NCBI GenBank assembly: GCA_934271715.1
Contig: CAKQRZ010000003.1
Span: forward strand, 89,055 to 153,054
Direction: 5' to 3'
Source: an uncultured Alphaproteobacteria bacterium
GTDB lineage: Bacteria > Pseudomonadota > Alphaproteobacteria > RF32 > CAG-239
DNA: 64,000 nt
Shown one piece after another: positions 52,812-61,610 of the stretch. The position numbers and the translations under genes are program-made. Positions within the stretch are counted from its first letter, which is position 1; each line of letters starts with the position of its first letter. The notes beneath the pieces are model-generated. The model did not search any database. It was not told the DNA's origin and saw nothing but the letters and a program-made list of their open reading frames with translations.

Positions 52812-52846
52812 AAAAAGTGTGCATGAGAAATCGGCGCACTTTTTTG
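52812..52846 (+). terminator. Terminator about 40 nt after the promoter
   Basis: AAAAAGTGTGC (52812-52822) pairs with GCGCACTTTTT (52834-52844), one G-U; T run follows. Gives a possible transcript of only about 40 nt. Confidence 0.75.
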
Positions 52847-52873
52847 TTATTTGAAAATTTAGTCATACAACCG

Positions 52874-52912
52874 AAAAATCCTTTTGTTTTTCCTCAAACA
52901 AAGGGATTTTTC
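52874..52912 (+). terminator. Second terminator upstream of the 52937 gene (repeat family)
   Basis: AAAAATCCTTTTGTTT (52874-52889) with AAACAAAGGGATTTTT (52896-52911); ends 25 bp before the start codon. Confidence 0.8.
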
Positions 52913-52936
52913 ATTTTAAATTTAAGGAGTTATTAT

Positions 52937-54043
52937 ATGAGTGATAAACTAAGAAATTCTTTGAAAAGAAATTTTTATTTAAGAGATGAACGAGATTTGT
53001 TAGATAAACAAATTGCGCTGCTTAAAGAAAATAATTATCCGCCTGAAGAAATTCAGGCTTTAGAAAAACAGCGCGCTGTTGTAGAGGAGGCTTTTAAAAA
53101 AGGAACTTATGATTCTGCAGAACCCGAAACCATAGGGCAAAAAAGCTATGATTATTTTTATGAACCCAGCCGCGATGTATGGGATAAATTCAATAGAACT
53201 TATCCTGACGGTGCAGACGGCGAGCGCATGCGTCAATATGACAATCGCCAAGATATGATTGCTAAAGTAAACAACGGCACATATACAATAGATGATTATA
53301 AAAACGCGGCTTATAAGACAATTCCGCAAATTACACCGCTGCCTAAAACCAATCAGCAAATACCTCAGCAAAATTCCGCTCCGCAGGAATCTGGATTTTG
53401 GACGCTAGAAAATGCAAAAAAATACTTGAATCTGGCTAAACAACTGGGATATACTGCCATAAACGGCTATTCTATGGGATATTTAGATGAATTGTACGGA
53501 GCTGTAGAGAGCGGCGCCTATGGTGCGACGGAAGCTTTCTTAAAAGCTTTTGCCGGTTACAAACCTAAAGAAAGCACTTGGAAAAGTATGAAAGAAACCT
53601 ATGTGCAAGGAAGAGATGAAATGCGCGGAGAATTGCAGCAGTTTAAAGAGGAATATCCGACATTATCCAATATTGCGGATGCCACAGGCTCTGCTTTGTC
53701 GCCGTCAGTATTTTCTAAAGGAAAACGTTTTGATGTAATCCAAAATATACGATATCCGAGCTTTAATTCTTTATCCTATGGAACTGTAGGCAGTATCGCA
53801 AAAAATCAAGCGGCAAATGCTGTGACCAACGGCGTACTCAGCGGAATCGGAAATTCTGAGGAAAACACACTTAGTGAATATGCCCAAAATATCGGGAAAA
53901 ATGTTGCTGAAAATTTAATAACCAATAAAATCGGCAACAAAATGTTTGGCAGAAATTTAGGGCGTTCGCTAGAACGGACTGTGCTGGATACTTCTACTAA
54001 TTTCGGTATTGACAATCTTGAAGATGTTTTGAGGAAAAAATAA
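52937..54043 (+). CDS. Hypothetical protein, 368 aa, candidate secreted or phage-derived protein
   Basis: Start ATG at 52937 with AAGGAG; the upstream in-frame extension would cross a terminator. Charged N terminus, Tyr/Pro-rich middle with a Gln/Pro linker (about 135-155), then a Gly/Ala-rich helical C-terminal region (about 170-330) with AINGYSMGYLDELYGAVE and YVQGRDEMRGELQQFKEEYP, a pattern I know from phage structural proteins. No signal peptide. Layout resembles the 4665 product: linker, helical C-terminal domain and membrane-protein gene next to it. Function unknown. Confidence 0.6.
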   Translation: MSDKLRNSLKRNFYLRDERDLLDKQIALLKENNYPPEEIQALEKQRAVVEEAFKKGTYDSAEPETIGQKSYDYFYEPSRDVWDKFNRTYPDGADGERMRQYDNRQDMIAKVNNGTYTIDDYKNAAYKTIPQITPLPKTNQQIPQQNSAPQESGFWTLENAKKYLNLAKQLGYTAINGYSMGYLDELYGAVESGAYGATEAFLKAFAGYKPKESTWKSMKETYVQGRDEMRGELQQFKEEYPTLSNIADATGSALSPSVFSKGKRFDVIQNIRYPSFNSLSYGTVGSIAKNQAANAVTNGVLSGIGNSEENTLSEYAQNIGKNVAENLITNKIGNKMFGRNLGRSLERTVLDTSTNFGIDNLEDVLRKK

Positions 54044-54045
54044 TT

Positions 54046-54444
54046 ATGAAAGACTTTTGGGAAGATCTTTGGGAAAATTTCATTAAGCCATATTTATTAG
54101 TGCTAATCTTAATATGCGGAATATGCTGGCTTTTGGTATATTCATACCTTATTTTGGCTGGTGAATTGCGATGGTTTGATTTTATGGGACTTATCCTTAT
54201 ATTTTCTGATGTATTGATTACTTTTTTTTATCAAAAAAGCAGACTTGCACGGCTTTTAAGCCCCATTGCTAATTCTCAAGGTTTCTTTTGGATATTATGT
54301 TGTGTCATTACATTCTCAAATCTAATGCATTTAGAAACTACCTGGACACTTTATTGCTATATATTAAAGACAAGAGGCGTTGTTTTTGCATTAGCCTTTC
54401 TTGCAGGAGGAATACACAAATATTTTACCATTCCCAAAAGTTAA
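54046..54444 (+). CDS. Small membrane protein, 132 aa
   Basis: Not recognised. Three to four membrane spans (about 15-37, 42-60, 75-95, 105-122). Starts 2 bp after the stop of the 52937 gene, so the pair is co-translated. May be a partner or immunity-type protein of that gene, by position only. Confidence 0.55.
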   Translation: MKDFWEDLWENFIKPYLLVLILICGICWLLVYSYLILAGELRWFDFMGLILIFSDVLITFFYQKSRLARLLSPIANSQGFFWILCCVITFSNLMHLETTWTLYCYILKTRGVVFALAFLAGGIHKYFTIPKS

Positions 54445-54480
54445 AATTATCTTATTTAACCTAAAAATTAAGCAAAACTG

Positions 54481-54524
54481 AATGATAAGCCTCAAATTTC
54501 CAAAAATGAGGCTTATCATTTTTT
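54481..54524 (+). terminator. Terminator after the 52937-54444 pair
   Basis: 14-bp perfect stem AATGATAAGCCTCA (54481-54494) / TGAGGCTTATCATT (54507-54520) and a T run. Confidence 0.9.
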
Positions 54525-54582
54525 CTGCTGTATCACAGCTGCCATATAAATATATAAAGTTTTACGCAGCTACTATTTGTAA

Positions 54583-54634
54583 GTATACTTATATAATATA
54601 TTATATATCAACATAACATATTATATAAGTATAC
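54583..54634. repeat. AT-rich inverted repeat (copy 1)
   Basis: 17-bp perfect arms GTATACTTATATAATAT (54583-54599) and ATATTATATAAGTATAC (54618-54634). Contains the 18-bp palindrome TATATAATATATTATATA (54590-54607) that recurs in copy 2. Confidence 0.8.
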
Positions 54635-54718
54635 AAATCTTTTATATACATAGCATTATTTTTCAATTATATTTTTATTATAATAAAATTAAAAAAAATA
54701 TATTCTATAAGAAAAAAC

Positions 54719-54747
54719 TTGACAATGGCTGATTAGTATGATAAAAA
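54719..54747 (+). promoter_or_regulatory. Promoter of the repeated module, upstream of a terminator
   Basis: TTGACA at 54719-54724 after AAGAAAAAACTT; 17-bp spacer to TAAAAA (54742-54747). The next element is the terminator at 54807, so a transcript of about 85 nt is expected. Confidence 0.5.
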
Positions 54748-54806
54748 GATAATGTATTGGTTATATCCATGCTAATATCATGTCCTTTATATTAAATTGG
54801 TTATCT

Positions 54807-54839
54807 AAATCCCTTTGTTTTCCAAACAGAGGGATTTTT
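54807..54839 (+). terminator. Terminator of the third module (repeat family)
   Basis: AAATCCCTTTGTTT (54807-54820) with AAACAGAGGGATTT (54824-54837) and T run. Confidence 0.8.
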
Positions 54840-54869
54840 GTTTTTAGGCTTAATTCTATTTATAATAGG

Positions 54870-54917
54870 CACTTATATATAATATATTATATACTTACAT
54901 AACATGTTATATGTAAC
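54870..54917. repeat. AT-rich palindromic element (copy 2)
   Basis: The same 18-bp palindrome at 54876-54893 and a 12-bp palindrome ATAACATGTTAT at 54899-54910. With copy 1 it flanks the small promoter/terminator module. Confidence 0.75.
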
Positions 54918-54934
54918 AACCAACTTATAGTGAC

Positions 54935-54971
54935 AAAAACCGACAGTCTTATTGTGAGACTATCGGTTTTT
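54935..54971 (-). terminator. Terminator after tyrS
   Basis: AAAAACCGACAGTCT (54935-54949) and AGACTATCGGTTTTT (54957-54971), one mismatch; T-rich on both sides, so it may act in both directions. Confidence 0.8.
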
Positions 54972-54992
54972 ATGTTTATTTGCAGATTTATA

Positions 54993-56243
54993 TTATTTTA
55001 TTAAGCCGAATTTTTTCTTGCCTTGAGAAATCTTTACAGCTCCGTCAACAACATCGGCTGATGTAATAACATAGTTTTCATCGGTAACCGGCTTGTCGTT
55101 GATTTTTAAGCCGGATTGCTTAATCAAGCGGCGGGCTTCGCCTTTGCTGGCAACAAAGCCGATTTGCAAAAAGGCGTCCAAAACACCGATACCTGTGTTT
55201 AAATCGGCATTAAGAGTCGGCAAATCGCCGCCCGCAGCCCCCTGCTCAAAAGTTTTAACTGCCGTATCCTGAGCTTTTTGAGCTTCTTCCAAACCGCGGC
55301 AGATTTTTGTAGCCTCAAACGCCAAAATCTTTTTAGCTTCGTTAATTTCTTTGTCTTTCAGCTGTTCCAGACGTCGCACTTCATCCATCGGCAAATCCGT
55401 AAACACGCGCAGGCATTTGCCGACTTCGGCGTCGCCGATGTTGCGGAAATATTGATAATAGTCGTAGGACGGCAGTTTTTCATCGTTAATCCAAACTGCA
55501 TTGCCCTCGGACTTGCCCATTTTCTTACCGGCGGAATCCGTCAAAATCGGGCTGGTAAAGCCAAACAATTCCGTATCATAGCGGCGGCGTCCCAATTCGG
55601 TGCCGGATGTGATGTTGCCCCATTGGTCGGCGCCGGCAATCTGGGCGCGGCAGCCGTATTTCTGCAGCAGCTGGCAGAAATCATAGCCTTGCAGAAGCAT
55701 ATAGTTAAATTCCAAAAACGACATCGGCTGTTCTCGTTCCAAGCGGCTCTTTACGCTCTCCATTGTCAGCATGCGGTTAACCGAATAGCAGGTGCCGATA
55801 TCGCGCAGAAAAGCCAGATAGTTAACATCCTTAAACCAATCCCAGTTATCAACCATAACCGCGTCATTAGCTCCGTCGCCGAATTTCAAAAACTTGCGGA
55901 ATGACTTTTTCAGTCCGGCAACATTGTGCGCCAAAGTTTCTTCATCCAAAAACGGACGCAGCTTGTCTTTGCCGGACGGGTCGCCGATGCGGGCAGTAGC
56001 TCCGCCGACCAAAGTCAATGGCTTATGTCCGCATTTTTGAAACCAGCGCATCATCATTAAAGGCACAATATGCCCAACGTGCAGGCTGTCGCCGGTCGGG
56101 TCAGAACCTAAATAGCCGACTGCCGGTTTGCCCTTGCTTTCACATTCATAAAGATAGGCGTCAAAACCCTCTTCGTTGGTGCATTGATTATAAAAACCGC
56201 GTTCGTGCATAATATTTAGAAATTCTGATTTAAACTTATTCAT
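54993..56243 (-). CDS. tyrS: Tyrosyl-tRNA synthetase
   Basis: 416 aa. Class I synthetase: HIGH-like HVGH after GSDPTGDSL (about residue 43-55), tyrosine-pocket GADQWGNITSG, KMSKS-like KMGKS, and a C-terminal S4-like domain (about 345-410). Divergent from the anmK homologue, the usual alphaproteobacterial arrangement. Confidence 0.96.
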   Translation of the reverse strand: MNKFKSEFLNIMHERGFYNQCTNEEGFDAYLYECESKGKPAVGYLGSDPTGDSLHVGHIVPLMMMRWFQKCGHKPLTLVGGATARIGDPSGKDKLRPFLDEETLAHNVAGLKKSFRKFLKFGDGANDAVMVDNWDWFKDVNYLAFLRDIGTCYSVNRMLTMESVKSRLEREQPMSFLEFNYMLLQGYDFCQLLQKYGCRAQIAGADQWGNITSGTELGRRRYDTELFGFTSPILTDSAGKKMGKSEGNAVWINDEKLPSYDYYQYFRNIGDAEVGKCLRVFTDLPMDEVRRLEQLKDKEINEAKKILAFEATKICRGLEEAQKAQDTAVKTFEQGAAGGDLPTLNADLNTGIGVLDAFLQIGFVASKGEARRLIKQSGLKINDKPVTDENYVITSADVVDGAVKISQGKKKFGLIK

Positions 56244-56275
56244 CGTTCTTGTTCCTTTATACTAAATTTTAACGC

Positions 56276-56303
56276 ATATTAGCATATTATTTCGGCATTG
56301 CAA
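56276..56303 (-). promoter_or_regulatory. Candidate promoter for tyrS
   Basis: On the minus strand TTGCAA (56298-56303), 16-bp spacer, TAATAT (56276-56281). Confidence 0.4.
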
Positions 56304-56321
56304 CAAAAGAGATGTGTACAG

Positions 56322-57422
56322 ATGATAAAAAATATGACGGTTTTAGGACTTTTCGGCGGAGCTTCGCTCAATTCGCTTGAGCTGGCTTTGGTGCAGACAG
56401 ACGGCATAGATGTTCATAAAATAATAAAAACCGCCGCCGTTCCCTACCCCGAACCGCTGATTATGGATATACGCTCGGTTATCGGCAAACGCGTCTGCGA
56501 TTTATCTTCTTTACGCGAAAATGTGCAGATTCAGCAGCTGCAAGGCGCTATGACGGATTTTTATCTGGAAGCGGTTAATGATTTTTGCACTCCGGATGAA
56601 TTTGAAGAAATCGGCGTTGACAGCCTGACAATCTGCAGCGATCCGGCTAATAAATGCTCATATCAGCTGGAACAAGGCCATGAACTGAGCCGCAAGTTCG
56701 GACGGCGCGTGGTTACGCACTTTCATAAAGCGGATTTGCTTTCCGGCGGGCAAGCCTCGCCTTTAACTCCGGCTTTTTTCAACGCTGCGGGGCCAAACAT
56801 CGCCCGTCCGGCTTTGTTTATAGATCTGGAAGCCGTCAGCAGCCTTATCTATTTAGGCGAATCCGGCGAATTGCTGGCTTTTGACTGCGCCCCGGGGCTG
56901 GCGATGATAGAAGACTGGACTTTCCGCCACGCCAATATGCAAACCGACTATAACGGGCGTTTGGCGATTACCGGAAAAATTCATACTCAGATTGTGGAAA
57001 GCCTGCTGCATCATAAATTTTTGCATAAAAACCCGCCGAAATCTTTGGATATTCTGTGTTTCAGCGACAAAAAAGAGCATCTGGAGGGATTGTCGCTGGA
57101 AGACGGCGCAGCAACTGCCACCGCCTTTATTGCTCAAGCAGTTTATCAGGCGGCTCAAGACTTTCTGCCGCAGCTGCCGGCAGTAATTTATGCCGCCGGA
57201 GAGGGAACTAAAAACCCGTCGCTTATGCGCTTTTTGAAGCATGTTTTCAAAAATCAGGCTTTAACGTCTTTAACTGATTTAAATCTGGAGTTTAAAGCCG
57301 TCGGGGCAATTTCTACAGCGTTTAACACCGCCCGCCGGCTCTATGCGCTGCCGATTACTTATCCCACAACAACAGGTGCTTATGAACCTATGACCGGAGG
57401 AGAAATTTATGAAGAAAAATAA
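56322..57422 (+). CDS. Anhydro-N-acetylmuramic acid kinase homologue, degenerate nucleotide-binding motif
   Basis: 366 aa from the ATG at 56322, the usual AnmK length. Family features: LSGGQASPLTPAFF, the central LAFDCAPGLAMIEDW, and later PKSLDILCF. AnmK phosphorylates anhydroMurNAc during cell-wall recycling. The normal MSGTSLDG near the N terminus reads FGGASLNS here, and the usual FDTGPGN is FDCAPGL, so several binding residues are changed. The position beside tyrS marks it as the orthologue, but it may be inactive or altered. Overlaps the next gene by 14 bp. Confidence 0.75.
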   Translation: MIKNMTVLGLFGGASLNSLELALVQTDGIDVHKIIKTAAVPYPEPLIMDIRSVIGKRVCDLSSLRENVQIQQLQGAMTDFYLEAVNDFCTPDEFEEIGVDSLTICSDPANKCSYQLEQGHELSRKFGRRVVTHFHKADLLSGGQASPLTPAFFNAAGPNIARPALFIDLEAVSSLIYLGESGELLAFDCAPGLAMIEDWTFRHANMQTDYNGRLAITGKIHTQIVESLLHHKFLHKNPPKSLDILCFSDKKEHLEGLSLEDGAATATAFIAQAVYQAAQDFLPQLPAVIYAAGEGTKNPSLMRFLKHVFKNQALTSLTDLNLEFKAVGAISTAFNTARRLYALPITYPTTTGAYEPMTGGEIYEEK

Positions 57423-58140
57423 CGATATAACCCTAAAAATATCTCATCTTTGTAAAAAATATGACGCCATTACCGCCTCTGACGATTTGTCATTCTGCGC
57501 CAGACGCGGAGAAATTATCGCGCTTTTAGGTCCTAACGGCGCCGGAAAATCTACGCTGATGAATATGATTTCCGGCTACTTGGCACCAAGTTCCGGCAGC
57601 ATAGAAGTGCTGGGCAAAAATATTGCCGAGGCGGCTTTGTTTGCTAAAGAAAATATCGGATTTCTGCCGGAGGGTTCGCCGCTTTATCCGGATATCAGCG
57701 TTAAAATGTTTCTGCAATATATGGCCGAACTGCGCGGCGCGGCTAAAGAACGCGTAAATGAGGTTATTGAAATTGCCAATATCAGCAATATCGTAAACCA
57801 AAAAATAGAAACGCTGTCTAAAGGCTATCAGCGCCGCGTCGGCTTTGCGCAAAGCATTTTGAGCAATCCGCCGCTTTTGCTTTTAGACGAACCGACAGAC
57901 GGGCTTGACCCCAACCAAAAAGATTATATCCGCAAGCTTATTGTCAGCATGGCAAAAGATAAAACCATTATTATTTCCACCCATCTGCTGGAAGAAGCCG
58001 AAACCGTCTGCAACCGCATTATTCTGCTGGACAAAGGCAAAATTAAAGCTGACGGCAGCCTGAAAGACATCCTCAAAGAGGCCAAGGCCGCTAATCTGGA
58101 AGAAGCTTTCCGCAACTTGACAGCGCACAAAGGAGAATAG
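57409..58140 (+). CDS. ABC transporter ATP-binding protein, GldA-like
   Basis: 243 aa. Walker A GPNGAGKST, signature LSKGYQRRVG, Walker B LLLLDEPTDGLD and switch His in STHLLEEAE are intact. Belongs with the following fused permease, 2 bp downstream. Gld-type transporters with a GldG partner are known from gliding bacteria and many others, where their substrate is usually unknown. Confidence 0.9.
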   Translation: MKKNNDITLKISHLCKKYDAITASDDLSFCARRGEIIALLGPNGAGKSTLMNMISGYLAPSSGSIEVLGKNIAEAALFAKENIGFLPEGSPLYPDISVKMFLQYMAELRGAAKERVNEVIEIANISNIVNQKIETLSKGYQRRVGFAQSILSNPPLLLLDEPTDGLDPNQKDYIRKLIVSMAKDKTIIISTHLLEEAETVCNRIILLDKGKIKADGSLKDILKEAKAANLEEAFRNLTAHKGE

Positions 58141-58142
58141 CA

Positions 58143-61100
58143 ATGAAAAAACTTTGGATTGTTTGCAAAAATGAACTGTACCGTTATTTTGTTTCTCCGC
58201 TCGCTTATGTCTATTTGCTGAGCTTTTTGCTTTTAAACGCCTCGTTTGCCCTTTATTTCGGCGACTTTTTCAACCGCGGGCAAGCCGATTTGCAATCGGT
58301 GTTTTCTTTTCAGCCGTGGCTGTATTTGCTGTTTATCCCCGGAATTTCCATGCGGCTTTGGGCAGAAGAGTTCCGCAACAAAACCATAGTGCAGCTGGTA
58401 ACTATGCCGGTATCTATCCGCACTTTAGTCTGCGGCAAGTTTTTTGCGGCTTGGATATTCTGCGGTTTGGCGCTGGTTTTGACTTTTCCATTTTGGATAA
58501 CCGTCAATATTTTAGGAACTCCCGACAACGGCGTAATTGCCTTAGGCTATCTGGCCAGCTTTGTTTTGGCGGGGTGTATGCTGGCTATTTCCGAAACCAT
58601 GTCGGCTCTAACCAAAAATCAGGTAATTGCCTTAGTTTTGGCGGTTGTCGCCAACCTGTTGTTTTTTTGGAGCGGAATTGAATATATATTGTCGTTTTTC
58701 CGTTTATTCCTGCCGGACACAATTATAGATGTAATCGCCTCTTTCAGCTTTTTGAGCCACTTTGACACTCTGAGTTTGGGACTGGTTGAGCTGCGCGATA
58801 TTATCTTTTTTGCGACCATAATTTTCTTTTTTAACTTTACCACAATTTTAATTGTAAACTTCAAAACCGCCGGCACTTCCGGATGGTTGAAGTCCAGCAG
58901 CCGCAGCTATTATATTGCGGCGTGGAGCATGCTGCTCTTAGCGTTTTTCGGAATAAATATCTTAGCCAACGGCCTGACCCGCAACATTCAATATGACGCA
59001 ACAGAAAAGAAAATATTTACCTTAACCGGCAGCTCTAAAGAAATTCTGCGGAACCTGCCAGAGCCGGTTTTGGCAAAACTCTATTTTTCGCCGGTTTTGG
59101 AACAGCGCAACTCGGCTTTGCGCGGAATCTTTGACAATGTGCGCCTGCTTTTGAAAAAATGCCGCGATGTTTCCGGCGGCAAATTTGACTTTAAAATTTA
59201 TCATCCGCAGTTTTTGAGCGAAGAAGAAGACATCGCGCTTGCCAACGGCTTGCAGCCGATTCCGCTGATTGACTTAAATCAGAATGCCCTATTCGGGCTG
59301 ACTTTGGAAGACACTTTGCAAAACAAGCAGGTTATTCCGTTTTTTGCCCAAGAGCGCCAAGGCAATCTGGAACAGGATTTAATTTCTAAAATCCGCGCTT
59401 TGCATCATCATAAAAAGAGCCTTGGAATTTTGACCGGTTTGCCGCTGTTCGGTTCTACCAGCGGCGACAGCACTTTTTTGGGGCAGCCGTGGGATATAGT
59501 GAAGCTTTTGGAGCAAAACTACGATATCACAAACATTGTACGGCCTGAAGATTTTGAGCGCAATTTTGATGTGCTAATGCTGTTTTATCCTAAAAATTAT
59601 GCGCCGGAATTTGTAAACGCCATAAAAAAATATTCGCAGAACGGCGGAAAAATATTGGTGCTTTTAGACCCGGCCAATGAAGCGTCACGCCTGTATTCCG
59701 CCGAAAACTATCATCTGGAAAGCACGGATTTAGGCGAGCTTGAAGATTTTTGGCACATAAAATTCTATAAAGACTATGTGGTGGCTGATTTAGGCAATTC
59801 CATTACCGTTGACGCCTCCGCCAACTACAAGAGCAACCCGACTTTTTCGCAGGATGTGATTCAGTTCAGAATTAAAAGCGACAACATGAATCCTAAGCAT
59901 CCGGTTACGAAAAACCTGAATGAAATTCTTATGGCTTCCGCTTCGGTGGTTATGCCGGAGCATAAAGCCTATGAAGCAAACAAAATCGCTTTTTATCCGC
60001 TGCTGCGCGCCGGTGAAATCTCGGAAATTATGCCGGCAAGCGTAGTAAGAGACGGTCTTAACCCGCAAGAAATCCTGCGTTATTTTGAACCTGATAAAAA
60101 CCAGAAAATTCTCGCGGCAGAAGTTATCGGGCTGGAAAAAGAAAATCCGTTTGACCTTATTGCCGTAACCGATACCGACTTTTTATATGACACATTCTGG
60201 GGCACCCGCAAAAACTTTTTGGAATCGGAATATGTGGTAGAGAATTTTGACAACGCCAACTTCATTCTAAACGCCTTGGACTATCTTTCCGGCGATGATG
60301 ATTTGCTGCAGATACGCGGCAAACAAGCGCAGAGCCATCCGTTTAAAGACATAGAAACCATGCGCCGCCTGAACTCGCTGCGGTTCAGCCAGCAGGAAGA
60401 TGCTATTTTTGCAGAAATGAACAAAGCTAAAGCGGCAATGCAGGAAGTCTGGAATAAAAAAGATTTTGAAGAGCGCGAAAACTTTACGGCCGATGAACTT
60501 GCCGCCATCGCCAAAGTCCGCACCCAGCTTAACGACTTGCGGCAGCAGCTGAGCGACATCCGCGAGCAGGCTTTTGCCGAAATCCGCAAAATAGACACGG
60601 CGGTAAGCTTGACTAACCTGCTGCTGGTTCCGGCTCTGCTGGTTTTGATATTGCTGATTATAAAGCTTAAACAGCTCCGGCGGCAAAAAGGACTGCGGCT
60701 GAGTTTAGCCTTTAGAGCGGACAGGCAGTTTATTAAATTGGCGCTGATTTGTCTGGCTATTTTGGCAGCAGCGCTGGTTTCGGTTTATATTTCTAACCGC
60801 AGCAGCGTTGACGCTTATGAGGGCAAAAAAGCCTTTCCGGAGGTAGAAAATAAGATTAACGAAATTAACCATATCTGCATGAAATCCAATCAGTACGACT
60901 TGGATTTTGTAAACAAAGACGGCTTGTGGCATTTAGAAAACAATGACACTCTGCCGGTATATCAAGAAAGAATCCGCCGGCTGCTGACCACAATTTCCGA
61001 AGCTAAGTTTTTTGAGCGCAAAACCAATAAAGCCGAAAATTTAACCATGTTTAATCTGTCGCCGCTTGATGATAAAGATTCTAAGGTGGTTGAAATTGAG

Positions 61101-61610
61101 CTTAAGCATGACGGCGAGCTTATCCAGCGTTTTGACCTCGGCGATATCAACATAGACTTAGGGCGCGGCTCCAAAGCGGCCTACATCAAATTTGACAATC
61201 AGTTTCAGGTTTGGAAAATCAGCGGCGACTTTGTGGATATGGATTTAGACTTCCGCAAATGGACATACGGAAATTTATGGGACTTGCGCTATGGCCGCCC
61301 GTATTCGCCGAGCAACTACGCACCGGAGCAGGAAAAACTGCTTTACTTTGTAAAATATGCGCTGAACACGCCGATAACTCCGGCCGATATAAAGCTGCAG
61401 ACCAAGCCGCTGAAAGCTAAAAAGCTGTACATAGAAAATGACAACAGCGTGGTTTTATCGCTTTACAAAGAAAACGGAAAAGCTTATGCCGTATATGACT
61501 TTGCCAAAAGCAATGAAAATCCGCACCTGAAACTGGCGGCTAAATACTTTAATAATAAACCGCTGGAAATTGACCTGCAAAATCTGGAGAAAATACTTGA
61601 ACAATTCTGA
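58143..61610 (+). CDS. Fused ABC-2 permease / GldG-like / DUF4340 protein
   Basis: 1155 aa in three parts: an ABC-2 permease with about six spans (1-245), a GldG-like part after another span (about 252-275, then 280-815 periplasmic), a span at about 820-838, one more near 860-880, and a DUF4340-like C-terminal domain (about 890-1150). These usually are separate neighbouring genes. Works with the ATPase at 57409. The end overlaps the next gene slightly. Confidence 0.8.
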   Translation: MKKLWIVCKNELYRYFVSPLAYVYLLSFLLLNASFALYFGDFFNRGQADLQSVFSFQPWLYLLFIPGISMRLWAEEFRNKTIVQLVTMPVSIRTLVCGKFFAAWIFCGLALVLTFPFWITVNILGTPDNGVIALGYLASFVLAGCMLAISETMSALTKNQVIALVLAVVANLLFFWSGIEYILSFFRLFLPDTIIDVIASFSFLSHFDTLSLGLVELRDIIFFATIIFFFNFTTILIVNFKTAGTSGWLKSSSRSYYIAAWSMLLLAFFGINILANGLTRNIQYDATEKKIFTLTGSSKEILRNLPEPVLAKLYFSPVLEQRNSALRGIFDNVRLLLKKCRDVSGGKFDFKIYHPQFLSEEEDIALANGLQPIPLIDLNQNALFGLTLEDTLQNKQVIPFFAQERQGNLEQDLISKIRALHHHKKSLGILTGLPLFGSTSGDSTFLGQPWDIVKLLEQNYDITNIVRPEDFERNFDVLMLFYPKNYAPEFVNAIKKYSQNGGKILVLLDPANEASRLYSAENYHLESTDLGELEDFWHIKFYKDYVVADLGNSITVDASANYKSNPTFSQDVIQFRIKSDNMNPKHPVTKNLNEILMASASVVMPEHKAYEANKIAFYPLLRAGEISEIMPASVVRDGLNPQEILRYFEPDKNQKILAAEVIGLEKENPFDLIAVTDTDFLYDTFWGTRKNFLESEYVVENFDNANFILNALDYLSGDDDLLQIRGKQAQSHPFKDIETMRRLNSLRFSQQEDAIFAEMNKAKAAMQEVWNKKDFEERENFTADELAAIAKVRTQLNDLRQQLSDIREQAFAEIRKIDTAVSLTNLLLVPALLVLILLIIKLKQLRRQKGLRLSLAFRADRQFIKLALICLAILAAALVSVYISNRSSVDAYEGKKAFPEVENKINEINHICMKSNQYDLDFVNKDGLWHLENNDTLPVYQERIRRLLTTISEAKFFERKTNKAENLTMFNLSPLDDKDSKVVEIELKHDGELIQRFDLGDINIDLGRGSKAAYIKFDNQFQVWKISGDFVDMDLDFRKWTYGNLWDLRYGRPYSPSNYAPEQEKLLYFVKYALNTPITPADIKLQTKPLKAKKLYIENDNSVVLSLYKENGKAYAVYDFAKSNENPHLKLAAKYFNNKPLEIDLQNLEKILEQF

